Notes: generated by a model from the sequence alone, not told the origin. Shown: positions 7,158 to 15,500, numbered from the stretch's first letter. The stretch: DNA of 64,000 nucleotides from Nonomuraea cavernae (GCF_014646355.1 NZ_BMNH01000033.1:17991-81990), one strand, 5' to 3'. Program-made: numbers and translations.

Positions 7158-8735
7158 CTAGAGCGAGCGCCTGGGCAGGAAGCCCGCGACGACCGCGCCG
7201 ATCGCGCACAGCACCGCCGTCACCAGGAACATCTCGGTGTACTCGACATGCAGCGCGGCGTCGACCCTGGAGAGGTACTCGTTCATCTGCCTGGTGTAGA
7301 CGTCGGGGTCGAGGCCGAACGGCAGCGGGGTGTCGAGATGGGCGGTCAGCGACTGGAAGCGGTAGAACCCCCAGGCCGACACGCCCGCGATGCCGATCAG
7401 CATGCCCATCATCCGCGCCACGACCACCGCGGCGGAGGCCACGCCGTGCTGCGCGGCCGGCGTCACCCGGAGCACCGCGGCCGAGACCGGGGCGATGACC
7501 AGCCCGATGCCGAGCCCGGCCACGAGCAGGTCGAGGTCGACCATGAGCCGGGCACCGGCCAGGTCGAGCGGCCAGCGGCTCATCAGCGCGTAGCCCACCG
7601 TGGCGATCAGCAGGCCCGCCACGCAGACGATCCGGTCGCCGAGCCGGCGGGCCAGCAGGCCGCCCGCGACCGCGCCGACGGGCAGCGCGATCAGGAATCG
7701 GCCGAGGACCAGCGAGGCTTCGAGAGCCTCCAGGTCCAGCAGCGTCTGCGCGGTGAACTGGACGAACACCATGGTGACCAGCAGCGCGGCCCCGGTCAGG
7801 AAGCTCACTCCCAGCGTGGCCAGCAGGGGACCCTTGCGGGTGGTGGACAGGTCGAGCAGGCGGACGGGGGAGCGGATCTCCCACCAGACGAAGGCGGCCC
7901 CGGTCACGACGCCGGCGGCGATCAACGGCGGTCCCCAGGGCGGCAGGACGGCATGGGCCGGATCGGGGTTGTAGAGGCCGGCCACGAGCAGCGCCAGCGA
8001 GAGGGCCAGCAGCGCGCCGCCCACGCCGTCCACCCGGCCGCCCGTCGAGCGGCGCTCGCGATCGGGCGGGGGGACGGTGAGGTGCACGGCGACGGCGGCG
8101 AGCGCGGCCAGCGGGACGTTGATCCAGAAGATGGCGTGCCAGCCGCCCAGCTCCACGCCGCGCAGCAGCATGGTGCCGGGGATCACGCCCATCAGGCCGC
8201 CGGTGAGGGGCCCCTGAGCGCCGTCCAGCCGCACGCCCGCCAGGGTGAGGGCCGGGGCCAGCGCCAGCACGCCGCCGTAGAGCGGGCCGAGCGCGCTGCC
8301 CAGCTCCTGGGCCGCCCCGACCGCGCCGAGCGCCACCGGCCGCTCCCGCTCGTCCCACAGGTCGCCGATGAGCGCCATCGTGATCGGCAGCAGGGCGCCG
8401 CCGGCCACCCCCTGCACCGTGCGCCCCGTCACGACCATGACCTCACCGCTCGCCAGGGCCGTCAGCACCGAGCCCACGGCGAACGCCGCCAGGCAGATGT
8501 GGATCAGCGGGCGCCGGCCGTAGCGGTCGGAGAGCTGCCCCAGCAGCGGCATCGCGGCCACGTAACCCAGCAGGAACCCGGTCACCACGGGCGTGGCCCG
8601 CTCCAGCCGGTTGAGCGGGATGCCGACGTCCTCGGCGATGTCGATGAGAACGGTGACGACCACGTAGGCGTCGAGCGCGGCGAGTAACACGACCGCCCCG
8701 CCGACACCGAGCGCGACCCGGCGGGCGGCTCTCAT
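7158..8735 (-). CDS. DHA2-family MFS exporter, P55-like
   Basis: Fourteen-helix drug:H+ antiporter-2 type transporter of 525 aa. The first helix is followed by the family's LDAYVVVTVLIDIAEDV segment (TM1, with Asp), then GQLSDRYGRRPL, the MFS motif A between TM2 and TM3, and GRTVQGVAGGALLP in TM4. Its start codon overlaps the stop of lprG by four bases (8732-8735). In mycobacteria LprG and the 14-TM transporter P55 (Rv1411c-Rv1410c) form exactly this operon and work together in moving triacylglyceride/lipoglycan to the outer envelope. The same partnership is inferred here. Substrate not shown by sequence. Confidence 0.85.
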   Translation of the reverse strand: MRAARRVALGVGGAVVLLAALDAYVVVTVLIDIAEDVGIPLNRLERATPVVTGFLLGYVAAMPLLGQLSDRYGRRPLIHICLAAFAVGSVLTALASGEVMVVTGRTVQGVAGGALLPITMALIGDLWDERERPVALGAVGAAQELGSALGPLYGGVLALAPALTLAGVRLDGAQGPLTGGLMGVIPGTMLLRGVELGGWHAIFWINVPLAALAAVAVHLTVPPPDRERRSTGGRVDGVGGALLALSLALLVAGLYNPDPAHAVLPPWGPPLIAAGVVTGAAFVWWEIRSPVRLLDLSTTRKGPLLATLGVSFLTGAALLVTMVFVQFTAQTLLDLEALEASLVLGRFLIALPVGAVAGGLLARRLGDRIVCVAGLLIATVGYALMSRWPLDLAGARLMVDLDLLVAGLGIGLVIAPVSAAVLRVTPAAQHGVASAAVVVARMMGMLIGIAGVSAWGFYRFQSLTAHLDTPLPFGLDPDVYTRQMNEYLSRVDAALHVEYTEMFLVTAVLCAIGAVVAGFLPRRSL

Positions 8736-9382
8736 CCGCTCGTCGGGGGCGGGGTGATCGTGACCGGCGCGTCGTAGTCGCTGAACGACACCGTCACCGT
8801 GCCGTCCTGCAACGGCAGCTCGATCTTGGTGAGCCGGCCGGTGGCCTTGTCGATCCAGACCTTGCCGTTGACGCCCTGGGTGACACCGGGCACCAGCGCG
8901 CCGAGGACCTGGCCGGAGAACGTGGTCGCGACCCGGTAGGCGCCGCCCTCCTCGGCCTCGACGCGCGGGTCGGTGGCCGTGCCGAGCAACTGCGAGACGC
9001 CCTTGGCCGGGTCGAGGATCAGCGACGGGTCGTAGAGCTGTGCCAGGTCGGCGCGGGTGAGCTTCTGGAAGCCGCCGGTCGGGCCCTTGAAGTGGACGGT
9101 CTCGCCGACCAACGCGAAGGTGATCTCCTGGAGGTTGCCGAGCACCTCGAGGGTGATCGTGCCGTCGGCGTCGCCCGCCGCGGTGAGCCGGCCGTCGGCC
9201 TTCTTCACCGGCACCTTGGGCTTGCCCTCGGTGGAGATCGAGAAGGCGGCCGACTTGACCGTCTTCATCGCCTCCGACGCCTTCTTCGTCAGATCGGGAC
9301 CGGCGGGCAACTCGGCGCCGCCGCCCGACGAGCAGGCCGGTAGAAGCGCGAGAACGACGACGAGCAGCAGCTTTTTGAGCAT
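8732..9382 (-). CDS. lprG: LprG/LppX-family lipoprotein
   Basis: Secreted lipoprotein of 216 aa with a lipobox LLPACSSGG after a hydrophobic signal peptide; Cys about residue 17 would be lipidated. The rest matches the LppX/LprAFG fold: helix SEAMKTVKSAAFSI, then beta strands, and a DPAKGVSQLLGTATDP loop typical of the family. These proteins carry acylated lipids in a hydrophobic pocket. It is the first gene of a two-gene operon with a P55-like exporter and is preceded by a palindrome at 9425-9436. Confidence 0.88.
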   Translation of the reverse strand: MLKKLLLVVVLALLPACSSGGGAELPAGPDLTKKASEAMKTVKSAAFSISTEGKPKVPVKKADGRLTAAGDADGTITLEVLGNLQEITFALVGETVHFKGPTGGFQKLTRADLAQLYDPSLILDPAKGVSQLLGTATDPRVEAEEGGAYRVATTFSGQVLGALVPGVTQGVNGKVWIDKATGRLTKIELPLQDGTVTVSFSDYDAPVTITPPPTSG

Positions 9383-9424
9383 GAGCGGATCGTAGCGATC
9401 GGCCGGGAGCGATCGTGAGCCGTC

Positions 9425-9436
9425 ACCGATATCGGT
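9425..9436. promoter_or_regulatory. Perfect 12-bp palindrome upstream of lprG
   Basis: ACCGATATCGGT lies in the 60-bp gap between the marR stop and the lprG start. Position and symmetry suit an operator for the lprG-exporter operon. The adjacent MarR protein is the obvious candidate binder; this is inference. Confidence 0.45.
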
Positions 9437-9442
9437 TGGGTG

Positions 9443-9901
9443 TCAGCGCAACTTCTTCAGGTGCTCGACGATCGGCCGGTACGCGGCCTCGAGCGCGTCG
9501 AGCTGCTCGTCGGTGAGCCGGTCGACGAAGTGCTCGCGCACGCTGGCCACGTGGTCGGGCGCCACCCGCTGGATGGTGTCCCAGCCCTCCTCGGTGAGCA
9601 CCGCGAACGTGCCGCGCCGGTCGTCACGGCAGTCTTCGCGGGAGACCAGGCCCTTGGCCTCCATGCGGGAGATCTGGTGGGACAGGCGGCTGCGCGACTG
9701 GATCGTCGCGTCGGCCAGGTCGCTCATCCGCATCCGCCGGTCGGGACTCTCCGAGAGGTTGACCAGGATCTCGTAGTCGTTCACGGAGAGTGAGTGCTCC
9801 TGCAGATCGCGGTCGAGCCGATGCATGAGGAGTTTGTGCAGGGCCAGGTGGGTACGCCAGGCACGTTGTTCGGTGGGGGAAAGCCAGCGAGGCGCGCTCA
9901 T
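9443..9901 (-). CDS. MarR-family transcriptional regulator
   Basis: Winged-helix dimeric repressor of 152 aa. The recognition region reads MRMSDLADATIQSRSRLSHQ (about residues 65-85), followed by the wing DCRDDRRGTFAVLTEEG, which contains the conserved DxRxxR/LT pattern. I chose ATG 9901 (MSAPRWLSPTEQ) because GGGGAG lies just upstream and family proteins begin here; an in-frame start at 10015 would run through IS-relic sequence. It lies directly upstream of lprG on the same strand, so it may regulate that operon and itself. Ligand unknown. Confidence 0.9.
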   Translation of the reverse strand: MSAPRWLSPTEQRAWRTHLALHKLLMHRLDRDLQEHSLSVNDYEILVNLSESPDRRMRMSDLADATIQSRSRLSHQISRMEAKGLVSREDCRDDRRGTFAVLTEEGWDTIQRVAPDHVASVREHFVDRLTDEQLDALEAAYRPIVEHLKKLR

Positions 9902-9917
9902 CGAACTCCCCTGAGGC

Positions 9918-9950
9918 TGGAGACCCCGTCCTTGGGAGCGGGGAGGAAAG
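9918..9950 (+). ncRNA. Possible omega-RNA-like hairpin, IS605 right-end remnant
   Basis: GACCCCGTCC...GGGAGCGGGGAGGAAAG (within 9922-9950) resembles the 3' hairpin found at right ends of actinomycete IS200/IS605 tnpB elements. It lies immediately upstream of the marR start. No coding sequence is attached, so it is a fragment or mini-element at best. Confidence 0.35.
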
Positions 9951-10006
9951 CCGGAACAAAACCGCAAAAACGAACAAGTGTACGATAGTTCGCGGATCTC
10001 GTGCTC

Positions 10007-10113
10007 TGCGGGCACTGGCCCGTGAGGAGAAGGGATCGGCCGACCGGGCCGAGGCGCGGCGGAACGTGAAGGCGGCCGGAAACATCCTCGCCGCCGGGCT
10101 GGTGGAGAGCTGA
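10007..10113 (+). pseudogene. Degenerate TnpB C-terminus (IS200/IS605)
   Basis: Bases 10007-10015 encode CGH in one frame. After a shift of frame, 10018-10113 encodes ARE...RRNVKAAGNILAAGLVES then a stop. Intact TnpB ends with two zinc-ribbon CxxCGH motifs and HADxNAARNILAAG; here the second Cys pair is missing and the order is collapsed. This is a decayed tail, judged by recollection of the family. The 9902-10376 gap otherwise holds no gene I can see. Confidence 0.45.
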
Positions 10114-10240
10114 AAGGCCTGTGGAGCCGACGTAAGACCTCAAAGGGAAGTCCTCCTTCCTGGCAGGCGGCCGGCGGTGAAGCAGGAAATCTCGCCCGTG
10201 AGAGTGAGAATCCCCTCGATCACGAGAGGAGAAGGTCAAG
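10114..10240 (+). ncRNA. IS605 right-end/omega-RNA scaffold remnant
   Basis: Directly after the TnpB-like stop come GACGTAAGACCTCAAA, GGTGAAGCAGGAAATC (10176-10191) and a final CTCG-ATCA-CGAG stem with GAGAAGGTCAA ending near 10239. The GTGAAGCAGGAA motif plus a terminal hairpin is the usual actinomycete tnpB 3' end that supplies the guide-RNA scaffold. No left end or tnpA is visible. Confidence 0.5.
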
Positions 10241-10376
10241 ATCCCCAATCTAACGCACACGTAGCGTGATCTGGTGGCGAAGTGGCCGACTGAGAGCCGG
10301 CGCACGCCGGCACCGCTGAGCTCGTCCGTCTCCGGGGCAGTGGGCGGGCTCTCCTCGATGCCGCCCCGAGCCGCCA

Positions 10377-10553
10377 CTAGCTGAAGGCCATCACGATCGC
10401 CACGCCCACCACGTGCATGAGCACGACGGCGACGAGCAGCGAGATGAACACGAACTTGGCGGGCCCGTGCTCGAAGGTCTTGCCCTCCTCGAGCGGCTTG
10501 CGCTGGGCCATGCGGTCGGCGATCCGCTCTTCGAGGGGTTTGCGGTGGAACAT
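10377..10553 (-). CDS. 58-aa single-pass membrane protein
   Basis: Small ORF beginning MFHRKPLEERIADRMAQR. It has a charged N-terminal half with a repeated RKPLEE motif (residues 4-9 and 18-23), then one hydrophobic helix (about residues 33-57, FVFISLLVAVVLMHVVGVAI). It starts nine bases after the phosphopantetheinyl transferase stop on the same strand, so it is probably the last gene of the mce operon. I do not recognise the family. Codon use and spacing support a real gene. Confidence 0.6.
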   Translation of the reverse strand: MFHRKPLEERIADRMAQRKPLEEGKTFEHGPAKFVFISLLVAVVLMHVVGVAIVMAFS

Positions 10554-10562
10554 ACCTCCAGC

Positions 10563-11156
10563 TTAACCGGGAATCGGGCGCCTTTCCGCTGGGGTGTCGG
10601 TAACGATGGCCACCCTGACGTCCGTCTCGGCGGTCCACTCCAGCAGGTGCCGCCCGGTCCAGTCGATCTCCACCGACCCCAGCAGGTCCAGCGACAGCTC
10701 GCCGCGTTTGATCAGCGCCTCCTTGCGGGTCCAGTGCCTGATCAGCTCGTCGTTGCCGCTCACCAGCGCGCGCTCGCGGGGGGTCAGCGCCGTGGCGGCC
10801 AGCGCCTCGTTCAGCGGCCCGGCCGGCACCCGCTCCGCGTCCACGCCCACCCGCCCCCGACCGGCCGCCGCGCACACGTAGCCGCGCGTGTGGCTGAGGC
10901 TGACGCCCAGCGACGGAGCCTGCCGGATGTACGGGCGGCCGTGGCCCGGGCCGTGCACCGCGCAGTGCTGCAGCAACGTGAGCCCACCGGGCTCGATGCC
11001 CAGCACGTCGGCGGCGCACAGGCGTACGAGCAGGTGCGCGGCGACGAAGGCGCGGCGGTCGGCGTCGAAGACGAACCGGGCGGCGCGCTCCAGCTCGGCC
11101 GGGGTCAGCCACTGTTCGGGGGCGCGTACCTCGTCCGGGCGGCCGCCCATGGCCAC
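10563..11156 (-). CDS. Sfp-type 4'-phosphopantetheinyl transferase
   Basis: Transfers phosphopantetheine from CoA to a Ser of carrier proteins (PKS/NRPS/fatty acid). The 197-aa protein has the family motifs: RPYIRQAPSLGVSLSHTRG, the Mg-binding GVDAE at about residue 103, and WTRKEALIKR at about 142. The start at GTG 11156 is provisional; an ATG is two codons later. It begins 15 bp after the stop of the Mce-associated gene, apparently as part of the same long operon, which is unusual. It may activate carrier proteins unrelated to Mce function. Confidence 0.88.
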   Translation of the reverse strand: MAMGGRPDEVRAPEQWLTPAELERAARFVFDADRRAFVAAHLLVRLCAADVLGIEPGGLTLLQHCAVHGPGHGRPYIRQAPSLGVSLSHTRGYVCAAAGRGRVGVDAERVPAGPLNEALAATALTPRERALVSGNDELIRHWTRKEALIKRGELSLDLLGSVEIDWTGRHLLEWTAETDVRVAIVTDTPAERRPIPG

Positions 11157-11171
11157 GGTGACGATGACCGG

Positions 11172-12128
11172 TCAGTCCTTCTTCTTCGCGTCGGTGCGCG
11201 TGCCGTCGAGGTTGTACTGGTCCTCCTTGGCCGCGCCCAGCACGGTCACCTCCTGCACCTTCCAGACGCCCTTCTCCTTGACCAGGGTGACCTTCAGGTG
11301 TGACCCGGTGACCGAGCGGATCGCCTCGGCGGTGTTGACCTGTTGGTCCACCACGACGATGGCGTGGGCGGTGGCCTCGTCCACGTCCGACAGGTAGACC
11401 TCGCGGACCGTGGCCCGGGACACGGCCTTGAGCTTGACGATGACCTGGGCCATCGCGCCGCCGAACGCCTCGTCGTAGGTGGTCAGGAAGTCGCCCGTGG
11501 CCTGGGCCATCAGGGTGGAACGGGTGGTCTGCAGGTCCTGGTAGTCGTAGCTGAGCAGGGACTGGCCGAACGAGGAGGCCGCGCCCGACACCTCCAGGCG
11601 CAGCGCGCGCTCGGACTCCAGCCTGGCCAGCGCGTCGTGCGCCCGGTCGGCCGAGACCCACTGCAGCACGGCTGTCGCGGCCAGCGCGGCGGTCAGCATG
11701 GCCGCCAGCGCCCCCATGACGCGCGCCCGCGTCACCCGGACCCGCCCCGTCGCCTCGCCGCCTTCCGTCGCCTCGCCGCCGCTCGTCTCGCCGCCTTCCG
11801 TCGCCTCGCCGCCGCTCGTCTCGCCGCCTTCCGTCGCCTCGCCGCCGCTCGTCTCGCCGCCTTCCGTCGCCTCGCCGCCGCTCGGCTCGCCATTGCCGCT
11901 CGCCTTGCCGTCGCCGCGCGGCTCGCCGTCTTCCGCCGCCGTGGTCTCGTCCTCGGGGGAGTCCGTCGCCGCGGACCGTTCGCCCTTGGCCGGTTCTGCG
12001 GGCCGTCCGGCCTCGGCCGGTTCGGCCGGCCGGCCGGTCCCGGCGGAGTTGGTCGTGGGCTCGGCGGCGGGAGCGGGCTCGGTCTCGGACGGCTGCCGGC
12101 CCTCGGTGAGGTCCTGCTGGGTGGTCAC
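11172..12128 (-). CDS. Mce-associated membrane protein with acidic repeat N-terminus
   Basis: A 318-aa protein of the Mas type that accompanies actinobacterial mce operons. Residues 1-140 are Glu/Gly/Thr/Ser-rich and disordered, including an 11-residue tandem repeat (GGEATEGGETS). A transmembrane helix follows (VMGALAAMLTAALAATAVLQW, shown in part; about 150-170). The C-terminal ~140 residues are extracytoplasmic with an NTF2-like look (YDEAFGGAMAQVIVK, VKEKGVWKVQEVTVLG). Its start overlaps the mceF stop by four bases. Family members stabilise Mce transporters; here that is inferred. Confidence 0.85.
   Translation of the reverse strand: MTTQQDLTEGRQPSETEPAPAAEPTTNSAGTGRPAEPAEAGRPAEPAKGERSAATDSPEDETTAAEDGEPRGDGKASGNGEPSGGEATEGGETSGGEATEGGETSGGEATEGGETSGGEATEGGEATGRVRVTRARVMGALAAMLTAALAATAVLQWVSADRAHDALARLESERALRLEVSGAASSFGQSLLSYDYQDLQTTRSTLMAQATGDFLTTYDEAFGGAMAQVIVKLKAVSRATVREVYLSDVDEATAHAIVVVDQQVNTAEAIRSVTGSHLKVTLVKEKGVWKVQEVTVLGAAKEDQYNLDGTRTDAKKKD
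11757..11887 (-). repeat. 33-bp tandem repeat, nearly four copies
   Basis: Units begin at 11757, 11790, 11823 and, partial, 11856. Each encodes 11 residues (GGEATE/GGETS) in the disordered cytoplasmic N-terminus of the Mce-associated protein. Copies are near-identical, and copy-number change would keep the frame. Confidence 0.9.
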
Positions 12129-13459
12129 GTGCTCTCCTTACGGCGGCGGGCGGCCCGGCCCGCCGCGATCCAGCCCACGATGCCACCGGCGACCACTACG
12201 GCGAGAAATATCGCGACGATCAGCGGCGTGGTGTTCAGCGGGGTACGGGACGTGGCGCCGGTGGTGGCGGCCACGCCGGACGGCGAGCTCGACTCCTCGG
12301 CCTCGGCCTCCGGGCTCGGCGCGGGCTCGTCGGTGTCGGGCGGCGTCGTGGTCTCGGGCTGCCCGGTCCGCTTGTCGAGCCGCACGTCCTCGACGGGGTC
12401 GTCCGCGACGGGCGCGCGGTCCGGGCAGGCGCGCAGGCGTGGCACGGTGGGCGGCCCGACGGTGTACTCGTACTCCTCGGCCGGCTGCGGCCCGCCCGGG
12501 ACGCTGAAGACGAACGCCACCTTGCCGTACACGGTGTCCCCGCGCTTGTCGCTGATGTCGTCGGCCAGGGTGAGCGCGGTCGGCACGACGCTCAGCATGC
12601 GGTGCGTGTTGCGTTCGGTCTGTGCGGAGAAGGCCGGTTTGTGGGGCAACCCGGCGGCGGTCAGCAGGCAGGACAGGCCCGGCCGGGCCCGCTTCAGGGC
12701 CTGGTCGAGCCGCCCGAACACGCCGGGCCCCTGATCGAGGAAGGCGTTGAGGTCGGCGCGCGAGGCGCGCAGCGAGCCGGTCACCGTGGAGAGATCGGTG
12801 ATGCCCGAGGCGAGCTTGTCCTTGCGGCCCGCCAGGGTGTGGGTGAGCTGGGTGAGCTGCACCGACAGCTCGTCGAGCGTCTCGGCGTTGTCCGCCAGCG
12901 TGCCGGTCAGGTCGTGAGCGTCGTCGATGACGCTCCGGATGGACCCCGACCGGCCGTCGAGCGCCACCGCCAGCTCGTGCGTGATCGTCTTGGCGTCGCG
13001 GGGTGGCACCGCGTTCAGCAGCCTGCCGACGCCCTCGAACAGCTTGCGGTAGTCCAGCGGCACGCTGGTGCTGGACAGCGGGATCACGTCGCCTGCCGCG
13101 AGCGACGCCCCCGTCACGCCGGTGGCGGGCGGCGACAGCTCCACGTACGGCTCGCCGATGGCGGACTTGCGCCGCACCTCGGCCGTGCTGCCCTTCGGCA
13201 GCCGGATCTCCCGGTCGATGTCCAGTCCCACGACGATCTTGCCGGTGGCCAGCCGCACCTCGCCGATCCTGCCCACCCGGACCCCGAGGTAGGCCACGTC
13301 GAACCCGCGCATCAGGCCGGGGGAGGAGCCGAACTCGGCCGACACCCGGTAGGGCCGGGTGATCGCGTCCACCTTGATGATGGTGCTGAACGCCCAGACC
13401 GTCATCACGACGCCGAGCAGCACGAAGAAGCCGAGGTTGAGGTAGATGCGGTTCTTCAT
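12125..13459 (-). CDS. mceF: MCE family protein, MceF position
   Basis: Sixth Mce subunit, 444 aa. An N-terminal signal anchor (IYLNLGFFVLLGVVMTVWAF) is followed by the MCE domain (about residues 35-115, with GFDVAYLGVRVGRIGEV), a long helical region, and a Pro/Thr/Glu-rich stretch. Unusually it ends with a second transmembrane helix near the C-terminus (IVAIFLAVVVAGGIVGWI) and a basic tail RRRKEST. ATG 13459 is chosen since GGGAG precedes it and it overlaps the mceE stop (ATGA). Mce subunits form a hexameric periplasmic tunnel for lipids. Confidence 0.88.
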   Translation of the reverse strand: MKNRIYLNLGFFVLLGVVMTVWAFSTIIKVDAITRPYRVSAEFGSSPGLMRGFDVAYLGVRVGRIGEVRLATGKIVVGLDIDREIRLPKGSTAEVRRKSAIGEPYVELSPPATGVTGASLAAGDVIPLSSTSVPLDYRKLFEGVGRLLNAVPPRDAKTITHELAVALDGRSGSIRSVIDDAHDLTGTLADNAETLDELSVQLTQLTHTLAGRKDKLASGITDLSTVTGSLRASRADLNAFLDQGPGVFGRLDQALKRARPGLSCLLTAAGLPHKPAFSAQTERNTHRMLSVVPTALTLADDISDKRGDTVYGKVAFVFSVPGGPQPAEEYEYTVGPPTVPRLRACPDRAPVADDPVEDVRLDKRTGQPETTTPPDTDEPAPSPEAEAEESSSPSGVAATTGATSRTPLNTTPLIVAIFLAVVVAGGIVGWIAAGRAARRRKEST

Positions 13460-14475
13460 CGCGGCGGCTCCCAGAGCAGGCGGAAGTCCTCCTGGGGGGT
13501 GGCGGCGGCACGGGGTTCGTTCCGGGTGGTGCTCCCGCTCTTCGGCGGGAGCAGGCCCTTCAGCCACACGTACGTCATCACCTGCCCGTTGACCGTGATC
13601 GGAGGCGCGTCGATGAACTTCTGGACCTCGGCCACGAGCGCCTTGAGGTCCTCCTTGCCGCGCAGCATCGAGGAGTTGACGGCGTCGAGCCGGCGCAGCA
13701 GCGTGCGCAGCCGGGCGGCGTGGCGGGGGTAGACCGTCAGGTTGGCCTCCTTGGCGAGCCGGGTCAGCGCCACGACGGTCTTCTTGATGTGCTTGCGCCC
13801 GTGCGCGACGCGGGCCGTGGCCGCCGCCAGCGTGCCGGGCAGCCGGTCGAGCTCGTCACTGCCGTTGGCCAGGTCGTCGCCCAGCTCGGCCAGCGCGTCG
13901 ATGGTCGTGCCCAGGTCGCGGCGGGCGGCCGCGTAGGCGTCGGTGACCTCGGCGGTCTGCTTGATCAGCTTGTTCACGGCGTCGCCCTTGCCGGCGAACG
14001 CGGTCGAGGCGGCGTCGAGGATGGCGTTGACGTCCTGCGCCCCGAGTGCCTCGATCAGCGGCCCGGCCTTCGCGGTGACCTGCTCGATGTCCGGCTCGAC
14101 CGACGTCTCGGTGATCGTCGCCCCGTCGCCCAGGTACGGGCCCCAGGTCAGGTCCTTGCCGGGCGGCGGGGTGAGCGAGATGTAGTTCTCGCCCAGGACC
14201 GACGTCTTGGCGACCGTGGCCGTGCTGCCGACGGGCAGCCGGTGGCGCTCCTGGACCGACATCGTCACCCTGGCCCGGTAGCCTTCCAGCCGGATGCCGG
14301 TGACCGTGCCCACCCGTACGTCGGCGATCTGCACGCTGTGCCCGGCCACCAGGCTCTGCACGTCGTCGAAGGTGGCGTTGAGCGTCAGCTCGCCCGACGT
14401 GGCGCCGAGCGTCTGGATCGAGCACGACGTGGTGAGGGTCAGGGCCAGGATCGCGCCGCACAGGCGGGCCTTCAT
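13456..14475 (-). CDS. mceE: MCE family lipoprotein, MceE position
   Basis: Fifth Mce subunit, 339 aa. The signal peptide ends in a lipobox, LTTSCSIQ, so Cys18 is probably acylated, as in the lipoprotein (LprK-like) subunit of mycobacterial mce operons. The MCE domain has AGHSVQIADVRVGTVTGI and GSTATVAKTSVLGENYISL, then a coiled helical part with repeated helices. It overlaps both neighbours by four bases. The C-terminus is Arg/Pro-rich. Confidence 0.9.
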   Translation of the reverse strand: MKARLCGAILALTLTTSCSIQTLGATSGELTLNATFDDVQSLVAGHSVQIADVRVGTVTGIRLEGYRARVTMSVQERHRLPVGSTATVAKTSVLGENYISLTPPPGKDLTWGPYLGDGATITETSVEPDIEQVTAKAGPLIEALGAQDVNAILDAASTAFAGKGDAVNKLIKQTAEVTDAYAAARRDLGTTIDALAELGDDLANGSDELDRLPGTLAAATARVAHGRKHIKKTVVALTRLAKEANLTVYPRHAARLRTLLRRLDAVNSSMLRGKEDLKALVAEVQKFIDAPPITVNGQVMTYVWLKGLLPPKSGSTTRNEPRAAATPQEDFRLLWEPPR

Positions 14476-15500
14476 CGCCGCCCCTTCCGTTGTTCGAAGG
14501 GGCAGTTGCTCAGTCCGGACGGCAGGCACGGCACCTTGCCGAGGTCGAGCGCGTCGAACAGCGGACTGAGCCAGGCCCTGGTCATCGCGTTGAGCACGAC
14601 CCGGATCTTCAGCACGTGGTGCTCGCGGTCCCAGGAGTCGATCAGGATGTCGGCGAAGTCGGCGGCGCCCTTGACCGCCTGGGCCATCGACGCGCTGTTG
14701 GCCCGTACGGTCAGCACGAGCTCGGCCAGGGTGCTGGTCGCCTGCGGCAGCCGGGCCGAGTACGCCTCGATGATCACGTCGCCGCGCCGGACGAAACCGG
14801 CCATGCCGGAGACGAACCCGCGCAGCCGCCCGCGCTCCTCGGCCAGGATGGCACTGGCCTCGGCGAAGGAGTCGATCGCGTCCGTCACCTGGCCCTGGCG
14901 CCGGTTGAGGCTCGTGGCCAGTCTGTTCAGGTTCTTGGCCAGGTCGATCAGCTGCTGGTCCTGCCGGGCCAGCGTGTTGGTGAGCTTCGCGGTGTCGGCC
15001 AGCGCGTTGTTGATCGTTTTGCCCCGGCCCCTGACCCCGTCGGCCAGGTCGCCCGCGACGTCGCCCACCTTGTCCGCGTCGAGCGCGTCGGTCAGCTTGG
15101 TGAACGCGTCGAGCGCGTCGTCGATCTCCACCGGCAGGTCGGTGCGTTCCAGGGGGATGGTCGCGCCCGCCGCGATCCGCTGGTCGCCGGGCTTCCACGG
15201 GGGATAGAGGACCACGTTGCGCTCGCCCAGCGTGTTCTGCGACGCGACCACCGCCTGCACGTTCGCCGGCAGCGGCACCTCCCGGTCGACCGACAGCTCG
15301 ACCCGGACCCGGTCGCCCTCGATCCGGATCCGCTCCACGTAGCCGGCGTCCAGACCCATCACCTTGACCCGCGCCTGCTCGTACAGGGCGGGCGCCTTGC
15401 TGAAGATCGCCGTCAGCCGGTACGGCCGCGCCCCCAGCGGCACGCAGCCGCCGGTGGCGATCAGCAGGGCCCCGGCCAGCAGGATCACGAGCGCTCTCAT
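14472..15500 (-). CDS. mceD: MCE family protein, MceD position, probable second lipoprotein
   Basis: Fourth Mce subunit, 342 aa. The N-terminus MRALVILLAGALLIATGGCV looks like a lipoprotein signal with Cys19, though its -3 residue is Thr. The MCE domain shows ARVKVMGLDAGYVERIRI and ANVQAVVASQNTLGERNVVL. Helical tunnel segments follow, and a Cys pair (KVPCLPSGLSNCPF) lies near the end. Classical mycobacterial operons have one lipoprotein subunit; two adjacent ones here are notable. Four-base overlaps on both sides. Confidence 0.88.
   Translation of the reverse strand: MRALVILLAGALLIATGGCVPLGARPYRLTAIFSKAPALYEQARVKVMGLDAGYVERIRIEGDRVRVELSVDREVPLPANVQAVVASQNTLGERNVVLYPPWKPGDQRIAAGATIPLERTDLPVEIDDALDAFTKLTDALDADKVGDVAGDLADGVRGRGKTINNALADTAKLTNTLARQDQQLIDLAKNLNRLATSLNRRQGQVTDAIDSFAEASAILAEERGRLRGFVSGMAGFVRRGDVIIEAYSARLPQATSTLAELVLTVRANSASMAQAVKGAADFADILIDSWDREHHVLKIRVVLNAMTRAWLSPLFDALDLGKVPCLPSGLSNCPFEQRKGRR

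Noticed and set aside
4835..7498. 887-codon open frame over der, the T-box and aspS2
   Set aside because: It is an Ala/Arg/Gly-rich shadow in another frame of real genes; it crosses their boundaries and has no motif.
10563..11156. Phosphopantetheinyl transferase as sign of a PKS/NRPS cluster here
   Set aside because: No carrier-protein or synthase domains in the window.
11757..11887. Tandem repeats as a CRISPR array
   Set aside because: Head-to-tail 33-bp copies with no spacers, translated in frame.
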